A stretch of DNA of 12,207 bases from an uncultured Collinsella sp. GTDB lineage: Bacteria; Actinomycetota; Coriobacteriia; Coriobacteriales; Coriobacteriaceae. The first letter of the stretch is position 1. Each line of letters begins with the position of its first letter. The position numbers were made by a program, and so were the translations under genes. Below, in pieces: positions 5,909 through 12,207 of the stretch. Below the pieces are notes generated by a model. It did not search any database. It worked only from the letters and a program-made list of their open reading frames with translations, and was not told where the DNA came from. The stretch covers positions 1 to 12,207 of the forward strand of contig CATYJU010000053.1 of assembly GCA_958407995.1 (NCBI GenBank). Reading direction: 5' to 3'.

Positions 5909-7725
5909 TCGGCGTAGGTGAAGGTCGTGACGTCGAACATGCCCTCGGGGCGGATGCGGAGCGTCGGGATGACCGGCAGGGGCAGGAAGATGATGCCCAT
6001 GATAGGGTCGAGCGGCGGCTCAATACCCATGGCGCGCGCCTTGACCATAAAGTCGTCGTGCTGCGCGGCAACGTCCTCGGCCGTGCCTTCGCTCATCAGG
6101 CCACCGAGCGCCAGCGGAATGCGCGCCACGACCTCGCCGTTGCGCACCAGCACGTGACCACCTTGGCCCACGGCCTCAACGGCGGCCATCATATCGGCGG
6201 CGTTGTCGCCCACCACGCACACGTTGTGCGAGTCGTGGCCGATCGTGGAGGCAATGGCGCCACCCGTGATGGTGAAACCGCGCACCCAGCCGCGACCGAT
6301 ATGCTTGCCGACCAGGCCCAGGCCAGCGGGGCCGTCGCCGTCGGCGCCCTCGGCCTGCAGCGACACGCCGCGGCCATGGCGCTCAATCAGCATAATGCGA
6401 CGCAAGTCCTCGTCAGTCTCGGGACGAACCATGCCCGTGATGGCCTTGCCCGGCACCACGTCAATCACGGCCTCGCCCGGCTTAAAGGCATAGTCGAATA
6501 CGTCGAGCGAAAGCTTCGGCAGCTTAACGGAGGCACGCAGCTCATCGGCAAGGGCCGCAACCTCGGCCATCTCGGGTGCGATCTCGCCCACAAAGGTACC
6601 GTCCTGCGCCACCAGAGCACCGGCGGCATATACGCGATGCGGAGCCGTGGCAAACGTCAGGTCATCGAGCAACAGCAGGTCGGCGCGTTTGCCCGGGGCG
6701 ATCGCGCCACGGAGCTCATGCGGGTCGCGACAGCCGTGGTCCAGGCCAAATGCCTCAGCCGTGGAAAGGGACGCCATAGAGATGGCGACCACCGGGTCGA
6801 TGCCGGCCTCGATAGCCACGCGGCAGGCGTTGTCGATCATGCCGGTTGCAAGCGCATCGGAAGGGGCGCGGTCGTCAGTCGCAAAGCAGCAGCGGCGGGC
6901 GCGCGCGGGATTCTCCAGCAACATCGGAGACAGGTTGGCCAGGTCATGGCTGCACGTACCTTCGCGCAGCATCACATACATGCCGCGAGATAGCTTGTCG
7001 AGTGCCTCCTCGGGAATCGTCGACTCATGGTCGGCGATAATGCCCGCCGCGGCATAGGCATTGAGGTCCTTGCCGGCAACGAGCGGCGCATGGCCGTCAA
7101 CCTGCCTGGACGGCGTCTGGTTGGCAGCATCAATGCGAGCACAGGTCTCGGGATCGGCCATAAAGACGCCCGGCAGGTTCATCATCTCGCCCAGACCAAA
7201 GACATCGCCCGGATGCTCGGCAAAAAACGCCTGCATATCGGCAACCGAAATAACGGCACCGGCCTGCTCGTCGGGCAGCGCGGGCACGCACGAAGGCATC
7301 ATGTACTTGATGGAGATGGGTGCGCGGCGGCCATCCTCAATCATAAAGCGCAAGCCGTCGAGACCGGCAACATTGGCAATCTCGTGGCTGTCGGCAATGG
7401 CGGTGGTGGTACCGCGCGTCGCGGCCATGCGAGCATACTCGGCGGGACGGATGTTCGAAGACTCGATATGCAGATGCCCGTCAATAAAACCGGGAGCGAG
7501 ATAGCGACCCTGGCAGTCGATGACCTCAGTTGCCTCGTAGGTGCCAGCGGCATCGTCGCGACCATCGTAGAGCACGCCGACGATCACACCGTCCTTGACG
7601 GCAACGCTACCGGGCGCCACACGCTGGCCATACACGTCGACGATCTGCGCATTGGTAAACAGCGTGTCGACGGGCACGCGCCCCTCGGCAGCATCGATCA
7701 CAGACCTCATGACCTCAACGGACAT
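5905..7725 (-). CDS. ade: Adenine deaminase
   Basis: This 606-residue cytoplasmic amidohydrolase converts adenine to hypoxanthine and ammonia for purine salvage. Metal and catalytic motifs: H84 and H86 in DGHLHIESS, E180 in GLGEMMNLPGV, H212 in VDGHAPLV, H233 in ADHEST, and D284/D285 in FATDDRAP. The C-terminal domain carries GFTITGGAIASTIGHDSHN, diagnostic for the Ade family as opposed to dihydroorotases or adenosine deaminases. Length is typical. AGGAG (- strand, 7735-7731) lies five bases before the ATG; another ATG four bases upstream is out of frame and too close to it. The gene stands between tyrS with its terminator and a HAD gene in the same direction. The stop codon is formed by a repeat arm. 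I saw no purine riboswitch in the leader. Confidence 0.95.
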   Translation of the reverse strand: MSVEVMRSVIDAAEGRVPVDTLFTNAQIVDVYGQRVAPGSVAVKDGVIVGVLYDGRDDAAGTYEATEVIDCQGRYLAPGFIDGHLHIESSNIRPAEYARMAATRGTTTAIADSHEIANVAGLDGLRFMIEDGRRAPISIKYMMPSCVPALPDEQAGAVISVADMQAFFAEHPGDVFGLGEMMNLPGVFMADPETCARIDAANQTPSRQVDGHAPLVAGKDLNAYAAAGIIADHESTIPEEALDKLSRGMYVMLREGTCSHDLANLSPMLLENPARARRCCFATDDRAPSDALATGMIDNACRVAIEAGIDPVVAISMASLSTAEAFGLDHGCRDPHELRGAIAPGKRADLLLLDDLTFATAPHRVYAAGALVAQDGTFVGEIAPEMAEVAALADELRASVKLPKLSLDVFDYAFKPGEAVIDVVPGKAITGMVRPETDEDLRRIMLIERHGRGVSLQAEGADGDGPAGLGLVGKHIGRGWVRGFTITGGAIASTIGHDSHNVCVVGDNAADMMAAVEAVGQGGHVLVRNGEVVARIPLALGGLMSEGTAEDVAAQHDDFMVKARAMGIEPPLDPIMGIIFLPLPVIPTLRIRPEGMFDVTTFTYAD

Positions 7726-7792
7726 ACATACTCCTTTAACTGTAGAAATAACCGCGGAGCGGACGAGCCTTCACCGCAGCAAGCCAACAGCC

Positions 7793-7798
7793 ATTGTA
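7793..7798 (-). promoter_or_regulatory. Possible -10 element of ade
   Basis: TACAAT on the - strand (7798-7793) matches five of six -10 positions and lies about 70 bases before the start codon. A convincing -35 at the right spacing is lacking; TTGACC on the same strand is too close. Confidence 0.3.
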
Positions 7799-7850
7799 TG
7801 CCCAAACGATGGGTCAACAATACGCCTCTCCGCTTAATGGCATCCGCCAC

Positions 7851-7883
7851 TTGGTGCAATGAGGAGAGGTTGCTTTGCACCAA
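7851..7883. repeat. REP-like hairpin unit E with TTGGTGCAA arms
   Basis: TTGGTGCAA (7851-7859) and TTGCACCAA (7875-7883) are perfect 9-bp arms around the loop TGAGGAGAGGTTGCT, which resembles a degenerate TGGGGAC-GTTC core on the + strand. It could instead be an operator dyad upstream of ade, since no T-run follows on either side. Confidence 0.55.
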
Positions 7884-7890
7884 TGACAAG

Positions 7891-7936
7891 GAGCGTCCCA
7901 AAGTGCCGGCACAAAAGGAACGTCCCCAAGTGCCAA
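7891..7936 (-). repeat. REP-like hairpin repeat, copy D (- orientation)
   Basis: Cores GTCCC (7895-7899) and GTCCCC (7922-7927) are 27 bases apart, the same period as copies A and B, but here the arms derive from GTGCCGGCAC (7903-7912) and GTGCCAA (7930-7936). On the - strand the loop reads TTGGGGACGTTCC. The period and core are conserved while the arm sequence differs. Confidence 0.75.
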
Positions 7937-7971
7937 CAACGGAAGCGCCGATGTTTTGGCATCGCCAGCGA

Positions 7972-8070
7972 GCGGGTCGCATTTGAGACAAGGTGTCGTG
8001 AAACGAAAGGGCGCTGACCTTCTGGTCGCGCCCTTGAAGTTGAACGTCAGATTGTCCAAATGCGGCCCGC
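7972..8070 (-). repeat. 99-base near-palindrome centred on the tyrS terminator
   Basis: The outer arms at 7972-7989 and 8054-8070 (GCGGGTCGCATTTGAGAC against GTCCAAATGCGGCCCGC) are inverted copies with two differences. Their midpoint, about 8021, coincides with the centre of the inner terminator hairpin (8007-8035). The intervening flanks pair partly. The whole could fold as one long arm, as expected of a structured RNA element or a miniature inverted-repeat element. Confidence 0.6.
8001..8035 (-). terminator. Intrinsic terminator of tyrS
   Basis: On the - strand AAGGGCGC (8035-8028) pairs with GCGCCCTT (8014-8007) and GACC with GGTC inside, around an AGAA loop with one extra A. It is followed by the T-rich TCGTTT. 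This is the first good terminator after the tyrS stop. Confidence 0.75.
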
Positions 8071-8084
8071 GCAGCGTCGGCCGG

Positions 8085-8108
8085 TCCGCCGTTCGTAAGA
8101 ACGGCGGA
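8085..8108 (-). repeat. Perfect 10-bp hairpin abutting the tyrS stop codon
   Basis: TCCGCCGTTC (8085-8094) and GAACGGCGGA (8099-8108) pair without mismatch around a 4-base loop, one base past the tyrS TAG. No T-run follows, so it is more likely an mRNA 3'-end stabiliser or translation-stop-linked structure than a terminator. Confidence 0.6.
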
Positions 8109-8109
8109 A

Positions 8110-9321
8110 CTAAATCAACTTGAAGCCCTTGCGCTTGCCCACGGAGAGGGTGTCGCCCAGCTTGAGGGCGCTGGGATCGATGTTATAGCTCTTGGGAGCC
8201 ACGGCCTTGCCGTTGATCTTGACACCGCCGCCGTCGATATCGCGACGGGCCTGGCCGGCGCTCGCCGAAAGACCCAAGTCCTTGAGCAGGCCGGCGAGGT
8301 AGATCTGGCCCTCGTCGTTAACAGTCAGCTCAACGTGCTTCTCGGGGAAGTCGGCGAGCTGGCCCTCCTTGAACACGCGGTCGAACTCGGCCTGAGCCTC
8401 GTCGCCGGCACCGGCGCCGTGGTAGGTGTCACACAGGTCACGGCCCAGAGCGCGCTTGAGCTCGTAGGGGTCGGCAGAGCCATCGGCCAGGGCAGCGTCG
8501 ATCTTGTCGACCTCGGCCGGAGTGAGCGAGCTCGCCAGGCGGTAGTACTTGCCGATCATCTCGTCGGGGATGGACATGGTCTTGCCGAACATATCCTTGG
8601 GCGCGTCGGTCAGACCGATGTAGTTGCCATAGGACTTGGACATCTTACGTACGCCATCGGTGCCCTCGAGCAGCGGCATGGTGAGCGCGATCTGCGGCTC
8701 CATGCCCATCTTCTCCATGAGCTCACGGCCGGCGAGCAGGTTGAAAAGCTGGTCGGTGCCGCCCATCTCCACGTCAGCCTTAATCATGACCGAATCGTAT
8801 GCCTGCATCACGGGATACAGGAACTCGTGCAGGGCGATCGGCGTCTGGGACTGGTAGCGCTTGGTAAAGTCATCGCGCTCAAGAATGCGGGCGACGGTGA
8901 ACTTGGAGCACACCTGCAGCAGACCGGCCAGATCCATCGACAAGATCCAGTCGCCGTTGTGCACGATGGTGGTCTTCTCGGGGTCCAGGATCTTCATGGC
9001 CTGGCTCACGTAGGTCTCGGCGTTAGCCTCGATCTGCTCCTGAGAAAGCTGCGGGCGGGTGGAATTCTTGCCCGAGGGGTCGCCGATCAGTGCGGTACCG
9101 TTGCCGATGATGAGGGTGACGTTGTGGCCCAGGTCCTGGAACTGACGCATCTTGCGCAGCGGCACGGCGTGGCCCAGGTGCAGGTCGGGGCTGGTGGGAT
9201 CGACGCCGAGCTTGATGTTGAGGGGCTCGCCCTTCTCAAGCTTCTTGCGAAGGTCGGCCTCGGGGACGATCTTCGCAGCGCCCGAGGTGATGATACGCAT
9301 TTGCTCGTCAACAGACAGCAT
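8110..9321 (-). CDS. tyrS: Tyrosyl-tRNA synthetase
   Basis: This 403-residue class I enzyme charges tRNA-Tyr. The Rossmann-fold catalytic domain carries HLGH (48-51), the HIGH motif, and KMSKS (226-230). The stretch YDSVMIKADVEMGGTDQLFN (175-194) binds tyrosine and marks the TyrRS family. An S4 RNA-binding domain occupies roughly 340-403. A true KMSKS, rather than the KFGKT of E. coli TyrS, places it with TyrZ-like enzymes. An upstream in-frame ATG at 9417 would add 32 unconserved residues; MLSVDEQ at 9321 is chosen because AAAGGAGGAT lies seven bases before it. It follows the U32 gene by 96 bases, with a leader hairpin between, and ends at a hairpin and then a terminator. I see no T-box in the leader. 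Confidence 0.95.
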   Translation of the reverse strand: MLSVDEQMRIITSGAAKIVPEADLRKKLEKGEPLNIKLGVDPTSPDLHLGHAVPLRKMRQFQDLGHNVTLIIGNGTALIGDPSGKNSTRPQLSQEQIEANAETYVSQAMKILDPEKTTIVHNGDWILSMDLAGLLQVCSKFTVARILERDDFTKRYQSQTPIALHEFLYPVMQAYDSVMIKADVEMGGTDQLFNLLAGRELMEKMGMEPQIALTMPLLEGTDGVRKMSKSYGNYIGLTDAPKDMFGKTMSIPDEMIGKYYRLASSLTPAEVDKIDAALADGSADPYELKRALGRDLCDTYHGAGAGDEAQAEFDRVFKEGQLADFPEKHVELTVNDEGQIYLAGLLKDLGLSASAGQARRDIDGGGVKINGKAVAPKSYNIDPSALKLGDTLSVGKRKGFKLI

Positions 9322-9328
9322 TGGGTAT

Positions 9329-9336
9329 CCTCCTTT
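9329..9336 (-). promoter_or_regulatory. Ribosome binding site that fixes the tyrS start
   Basis: AAAGGAGG on the - strand, seven bases before ATG at 9321, is a near-perfect Shine-Dalgarno sequence. The longer reading from 9417 has none and would begin on the U32 stop codon. Confidence 0.85.
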
Positions 9337-9342
9337 TGCTAT

Positions 9343-9418
9343 AGCACCCTCGCCGAAAACGGCGGTGCTGGAAGTCCATAAACTCTCATATGATAACAAA
9401 CTGACGCGACGCAGCACC
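9343..9418 (-). promoter_or_regulatory. tyrS leader with alternative pairing options
   Basis: On the - strand GGTGCT occurs at 9418-9413 and 9348-9343, and its complement AGCACC at 9369-9364 lies between. The downstream pairing also includes GCCG / CGGC with a TTTT loop (9363-9352) and a 3-base bulge, and forms just before the ribosome binding site. The central AGCACC can pair with only one GGTGCT at a time, so two exclusive folds are possible. Function is not established. Confidence 0.35.
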
Positions 9419-11376
9419 TACGACAGGAAAATCCTCGTCCTGCCGCATGCGTCGATGGCAACTGGCAGACGTGTACCGTCACGCTCGACCAGATAGCGCA
9501 CCTGCCGACGACGCAAGCAGTCGCGGCAACGGACCTGTCCCGTCGCATCGGTGGCACAGACGCCCTCGGCGGTCAGCAGGCAGTGCTCGCACACCATAAG
9601 CTCGGGACGGGCGGCGTCGACCGGACCCAAGACGCCGGGTTCAGCGGCCAGTTCGGCAATACGCTCCGCATCATTGCCGAGCAACTCGGCCGGCAAGTAC
9701 ACCCGCCCCGCACCGAGTCCGCGCAGCCAGGTAAGCGTGGCCCGATTCGCGCAGAACACCGGCGCCGCCACGTCAAACGTCACGCCCAGCTCGCGAGCGA
9801 TCACCACCTGTCCCAGGTTGCGGCAGACGACGCGCCCGGCACGCTGTATCAGTGAGCGGGTCCAGTCAGCGTCACCCGTGCGGCACACCTCGTCAAGCAC
9901 CACAACGGCGTCGGACAAATCAAGTTCTCCGCGCGGGTCGGCATCCATCAGCTGCCAAGCAAAAACCATGCGAGTGGGAACCGCGCACTCCACCAACTCC
10001 GTGGACGCACCGCCATCCATCGCAACGCCCTCAAAGGGCAGCACCTCAACGGCACGCGCAACGGGCGCAATCGCATCCGCCTCGGCCCGCATGCGCTCCA
10101 ACACCGCCGCCGTCTGATCAAACACGCCGGCGCTGCGAATCAGATAGACCTCGCAGCCCGCGTCCACCTTACGTTTGCAATGCACAACGATGCGCTCTCC
10201 CGCAGCGGCATCCACGGGGCAAGGCACCTGTGGCCAGCGCTTGGGCACATCGGGACGCGCGTCGGCACCCGGGTAAAATCGGATTTCGAGCGTATCGCCC
10301 GCCGCCACGGCGGCATCAAGCTCAACCGTCACCTCTTCGTGGCCCACAGCGACCAAGCGCCCCACGCGCACGCCCTGGTTAATTGCACGCTCAAAGCTCA
10401 TCAGCTCGGCACCCGAACGCCCTCGCAGGTACGCATCGGTAAACCCACGGTTAAACGACCTTCCCAGCTCGCGCTCAAGCTCTTCCACGGCACCGGGGTC
10501 CCACGCGCCGTCGCACAGCATATCGAGTGCCCGGCGCCACACCCGCACCACGTTGAATACGTAATCGGGGTTCTTCATGCGCCCCTCGATCTTGAGCGAC
10601 GCCACGCCGGCATCTACAAGCTCAGGCAGATGTGCAATACCCAGATAGTCGCGCGGGCACAGCAGGCGATCCCCCTCGACGGCGACAACGCTCTGTCCCG
10701 CCTCGTCCACCAGGTCGTACGCCAGACGGCACGGCTGCGTGCAGTCGCCGCGCATCGCCGAGCGCCCACGCCGCAGGGCCGAGAACTCGCACGCCCCCGA
10801 ATAGCCGATGCAAATCGCACCGTGGCAGAATACCTCGATGGGCACGCCCGTGGCACATAGCGCCGCAATCTCGTCGACCGTCAGCTCGCGTGCCGTCGTC
10901 ACGCGCTCGACCCCCAGCTCATCGGCGGCAAGCCGCACGGCACCCTCGCTATGAGCGCCCGCCTGCGTGGACAGGTGAATCTCGACCCCGGGAATCGCCG
11001 CGCGCAGCGCGCAGGCCAACCCGGCATCGGCGACAATCAGAGCATCGGCGCCCAGCTCCAGTGCATGAGCTCCCAACACCACCGCGTCGGACAACTCATC
11101 GTCAAACACGAACACGTTGAGCGTCACGTACACACGCACGTCATGGGCATGCGCCACGGCGCAGCCGCGCGCAAACTCATCATCCGTAAAGCCATGGGCG
11201 CTCACACGGGCGTTAAAGCCGCCCAACCCCGCATAGATGGCATCGGCACCCGCGGCGATGGCCGCAAGCATCTGGTCGAGCCCGCCCGCCGGCGCCAGCA
11301 GCTCGGGTAGCGCCGCACCGGCAGCATCCAATCCAGTCTCGTATTGTCCGCTCGGCCCCATCGTCCGAATCGCCAT
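9418..11376 (-). CDS. U32-family protein (RlhA/TrhP-like, formerly 'collagenase' family)
   Basis: This 652-residue protein belongs to the U32 family, whose characterised bacterial members (E. coli RlhA and TrhP) hydroxylate 23S rRNA or tRNA bases; the old peptidase label is doubtful. Residues 23-290 form the conserved domain, starting ELLAPAGGLDQM. The family signature EVFCHGAICIGYSGAC (181-196) continues to CTQPCR (212-217), giving cysteines at 184, 189, 196, 212 and 216, candidates for iron-sulfur ligands. EGRMK is at 264-268. A long C-terminal part holds a second U32-like region (about 460-590) and a cysteine cluster (596, 599, 607, 617, 620). The start at MAIRTM is chosen because AAGGAG lies seven bases upstream; the longer reading from 11403 lacks one. 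It precedes tyrS, consistent with a role in translation. The exact RNA target is unknown. Confidence 0.88.
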   Translation of the reverse strand: MAIRTMGPSGQYETGLDAAGAALPELLAPAGGLDQMLAAIAAGADAIYAGLGGFNARVSAHGFTDDEFARGCAVAHAHDVRVYVTLNVFVFDDELSDAVVLGAHALELGADALIVADAGLACALRAAIPGVEIHLSTQAGAHSEGAVRLAADELGVERVTTARELTVDEIAALCATGVPIEVFCHGAICIGYSGACEFSALRRGRSAMRGDCTQPCRLAYDLVDEAGQSVVAVEGDRLLCPRDYLGIAHLPELVDAGVASLKIEGRMKNPDYVFNVVRVWRRALDMLCDGAWDPGAVEELERELGRSFNRGFTDAYLRGRSGAELMSFERAINQGVRVGRLVAVGHEEVTVELDAAVAAGDTLEIRFYPGADARPDVPKRWPQVPCPVDAAAGERIVVHCKRKVDAGCEVYLIRSAGVFDQTAAVLERMRAEADAIAPVARAVEVLPFEGVAMDGGASTELVECAVPTRMVFAWQLMDADPRGELDLSDAVVVLDEVCRTGDADWTRSLIQRAGRVVCRNLGQVVIARELGVTFDVAAPVFCANRATLTWLRGLGAGRVYLPAELLGNDAERIAELAAEPGVLGPVDAARPELMVCEHCLLTAEGVCATDATGQVRCRDCLRRRQVRYLVERDGTRLPVAIDACGRTRIFLS

Positions 11377-11383
11377 CGACAAA

Positions 11384-11389
11384 CTCCTT
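11384..11389 (-). promoter_or_regulatory. Ribosome binding site that fixes the U32 gene start
   Basis: AAGGAG on the - strand lies seven bases before the ATG at 11376, favouring this start over the in-frame ATG 27 bases further upstream at 11403. Confidence 0.75.
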
Positions 11390-11490
11390 ACCAAGGTATG
11401 CATTCACTCTGAAAAATGCCGTCTTCCAGCATACACGAGGCCTCGCGCGCCCCGTTTGGTTTATCGTGTAATAACTTATGTCCATCCTGC

Positions 11491-11514
11491 CCCGACGGCA
11501 CATCCGCCGTCGGG
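11491..11514 (+). promoter_or_regulatory. Leader hairpin upstream of the penicillin-binding protein gene
   Basis: CCCGACGGC (11491-11499) and GCCGTCGGG (11506-11514) pair perfectly around the loop ACATCC, ending 12 bases before the ribosome binding site. With a bulged C the stem extends by TGC / GCA. It lies in the divergent intergenic region and has no T-run, so it is a 5' leader structure or protein-binding dyad rather than a terminator. Confidence 0.45.
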
Positions 11515-11538
11515 CACGACATACCTGGAGGTCAATAT

Positions 11539-12207
11539 ATGGGTCCTCGCCAACGACAGGGACGCAGCCGTTCAAAGACGCATGCCCTGCCCATAATCCT
11601 GCTCTCGTTTTTGGGCTTTTTGCTTATCGCGGGCGTGTCATTTGGCATCGGCATGGTCGGCAACGTCAACCGCTGGCTGTCCGATCTGCCCGACTACACC
11701 GACGCCAATGCGTATCTGGTGAGCGAGCCCACCGAGATCGTCGACTGCAACGGCAACAAGATCGCGAGCTTCTACACGCAAAACCGCAAGTCCATCACCA
11801 AGGACGAGGTCTCCCCCTACGTGTTGCAGGGCACCGTTGACGTCGAGGACGAGCGCTTCTACGAGCACGGCGGTATCGACCTGTGGGGTATCGCGCGTGC
11901 TGCGGTGGCAACCCTCGGCGGCGGGCACGAAGGCGCCTCGACTATCACCCAGCAGCTGGTGCGCAACACCATCCTGCAGGAGGAGCAGTTCGACTCGACC
12001 ATCGAGCGTAAGGTACGCGAGGCCTACATCGCCGTAAAGATGGAGGATATGTACTCCAAAGACGAGATCCTCATGATGTACCTCAACACCATCTATTACG
12101 GCCACGGCGCCTACGGCATCGAGGCCGCAGCCGAGACCTATCTGTCCAAGAGCGCCGCCGACCTCACCCTGAGCGAGGCCGCGCTGCTCATCGGCCTTCC
12201 CAACTCG
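11539..12207 (+). CDS. Class A penicillin-binding protein, N-terminal part (GT51 transglycosylase), cut by window end
   Basis: The 223 visible residues show a basic cytoplasmic start, a membrane anchor at about 17-40, and a GT51 peptidoglycan glycosyltransferase domain outside the membrane. Motifs: EDERFYEHGGID (103-114, catalytic Glu E103), GASTITQQLVRN (132-143), RKVREAYIA (157-165) and KDEILMMYLNTIYYGHGAYG (174-193). The enzyme polymerises lipid II into glycan strands. A C-terminal transpeptidase domain is expected beyond the window but cannot be seen, so a monofunctional transglycosylase is not excluded. GGAGGT at 11527-11532 lies six bases before ATG. The frame is open to the last base. 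It is divergent from the U32 gene. Confidence 0.9.
   Translation, partial: MGPRQRQGRSRSKTHALPIILLSFLGFLLIAGVSFGIGMVGNVNRWLSDLPDYTDANAYLVSEPTEIVDCNGNKIASFYTQNRKSITKDEVSPYVLQGTVDVEDERFYEHGGIDLWGIARAAVATLGGGHEGASTITQQLVRNTILQEEQFDSTIERKVREAYIAVKMEDMYSKDEILMMYLNTIYYGHGAYGIEAAAETYLSKSAADLTLSEAALLIGLPNS

Noticed and set aside
7726..7850. Purine riboswitch before ade
   Set aside because: I could not find the three-way junction or conserved loops of a purine aptamer in the - strand leader.
7814..8059. 81-residue - strand open frame between tyrS and ade
   Set aside because: It reads through the tyrS terminator palindrome and the hairpin repeats. Phrases such as GDVPFVP are translations of the repeat core.
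6058..9381. Long + strand open frames at 6058-6993, 7027-7986 and 8335-9381
   Set aside because: They are antisense to ade and tyrS, show no recognisable motif and have low-complexity composition. The 7027-7986 frame also runs through the repeat region.
9322..9417. T-box leader of tyrS, and an N-terminal extension of TyrS starting at 9417
   Set aside because: The 96-base gap is too short for a T-box with its conserved elements. The extension has no family similarity, and the strong ribosome binding site lies before 9321.

Overview
The window looks like chromosomal DNA of a high-GC anaerobic actinomycete, most probably a gut Coriobacteriia such as Collinsella. That assignment is an inference from GC-rich third codon positions, the style of the housekeeping proteins, and dispersed hairpin repeats built around TGGGGACGTTC; no rRNA or other marker gene is present to prove it. 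No clear new defence or metabolic system is visible. The most interesting material is non-coding (a modular hairpin-repeat family and several leader structures), plus one odd gene junction.

Left end (1-2060), accessory and partly decayed. A terminator of an off-window gene is followed by a two-gene unit: a four-helix DUF2975-type membrane protein and a small YozG-like Cro/C1 regulator, with a perfect dyad over the likely promoter. Directly after the regulator's TAG stop, in the same frame, comes the catalytic half of a tyrosine recombinase. It keeps R-K-H-R-H-Y but has lost its N-terminal DNA-binding part. About 400 bases without a credible gene follow, with hairpins and short repeats.

Middle (2060-5700). 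A small ACT-domain protein (UPF0237 type) and a full-length Si-type citrate synthase run on the + strand and end at a strong intrinsic terminator. Two Cof-type (IIB) HAD phosphatases then converge, one on + and one on -. The short region between their stop codons is almost wholly made of hairpin-repeat units. The - strand HAD gene has a leader hairpin that would cover its ribosome binding site.

Right part (5700-11380), all on the - strand. In transcription order: a U32-family protein (probably an RNA hydroxylase-type enzyme), tyrosyl-tRNA synthetase (tyrS), a terminator inside a 99-base near-palindrome, more hairpin repeats, and adenine deaminase (ade). The ade stop codon lies inside a second, inverted copy of the repeat found at the end of the + strand HAD gene.

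Right edge (11380-12207). A divergent + strand gene encodes a class A penicillin-binding protein. The window cuts it within its GT51 transglycosylase domain.

The housekeeping genes do not form one pathway: central carbon and glutamate precursor supply (citrate synthase), purine salvage (ade), translation (tyrS, U32) and wall synthesis (PBP) simply lie side by side.
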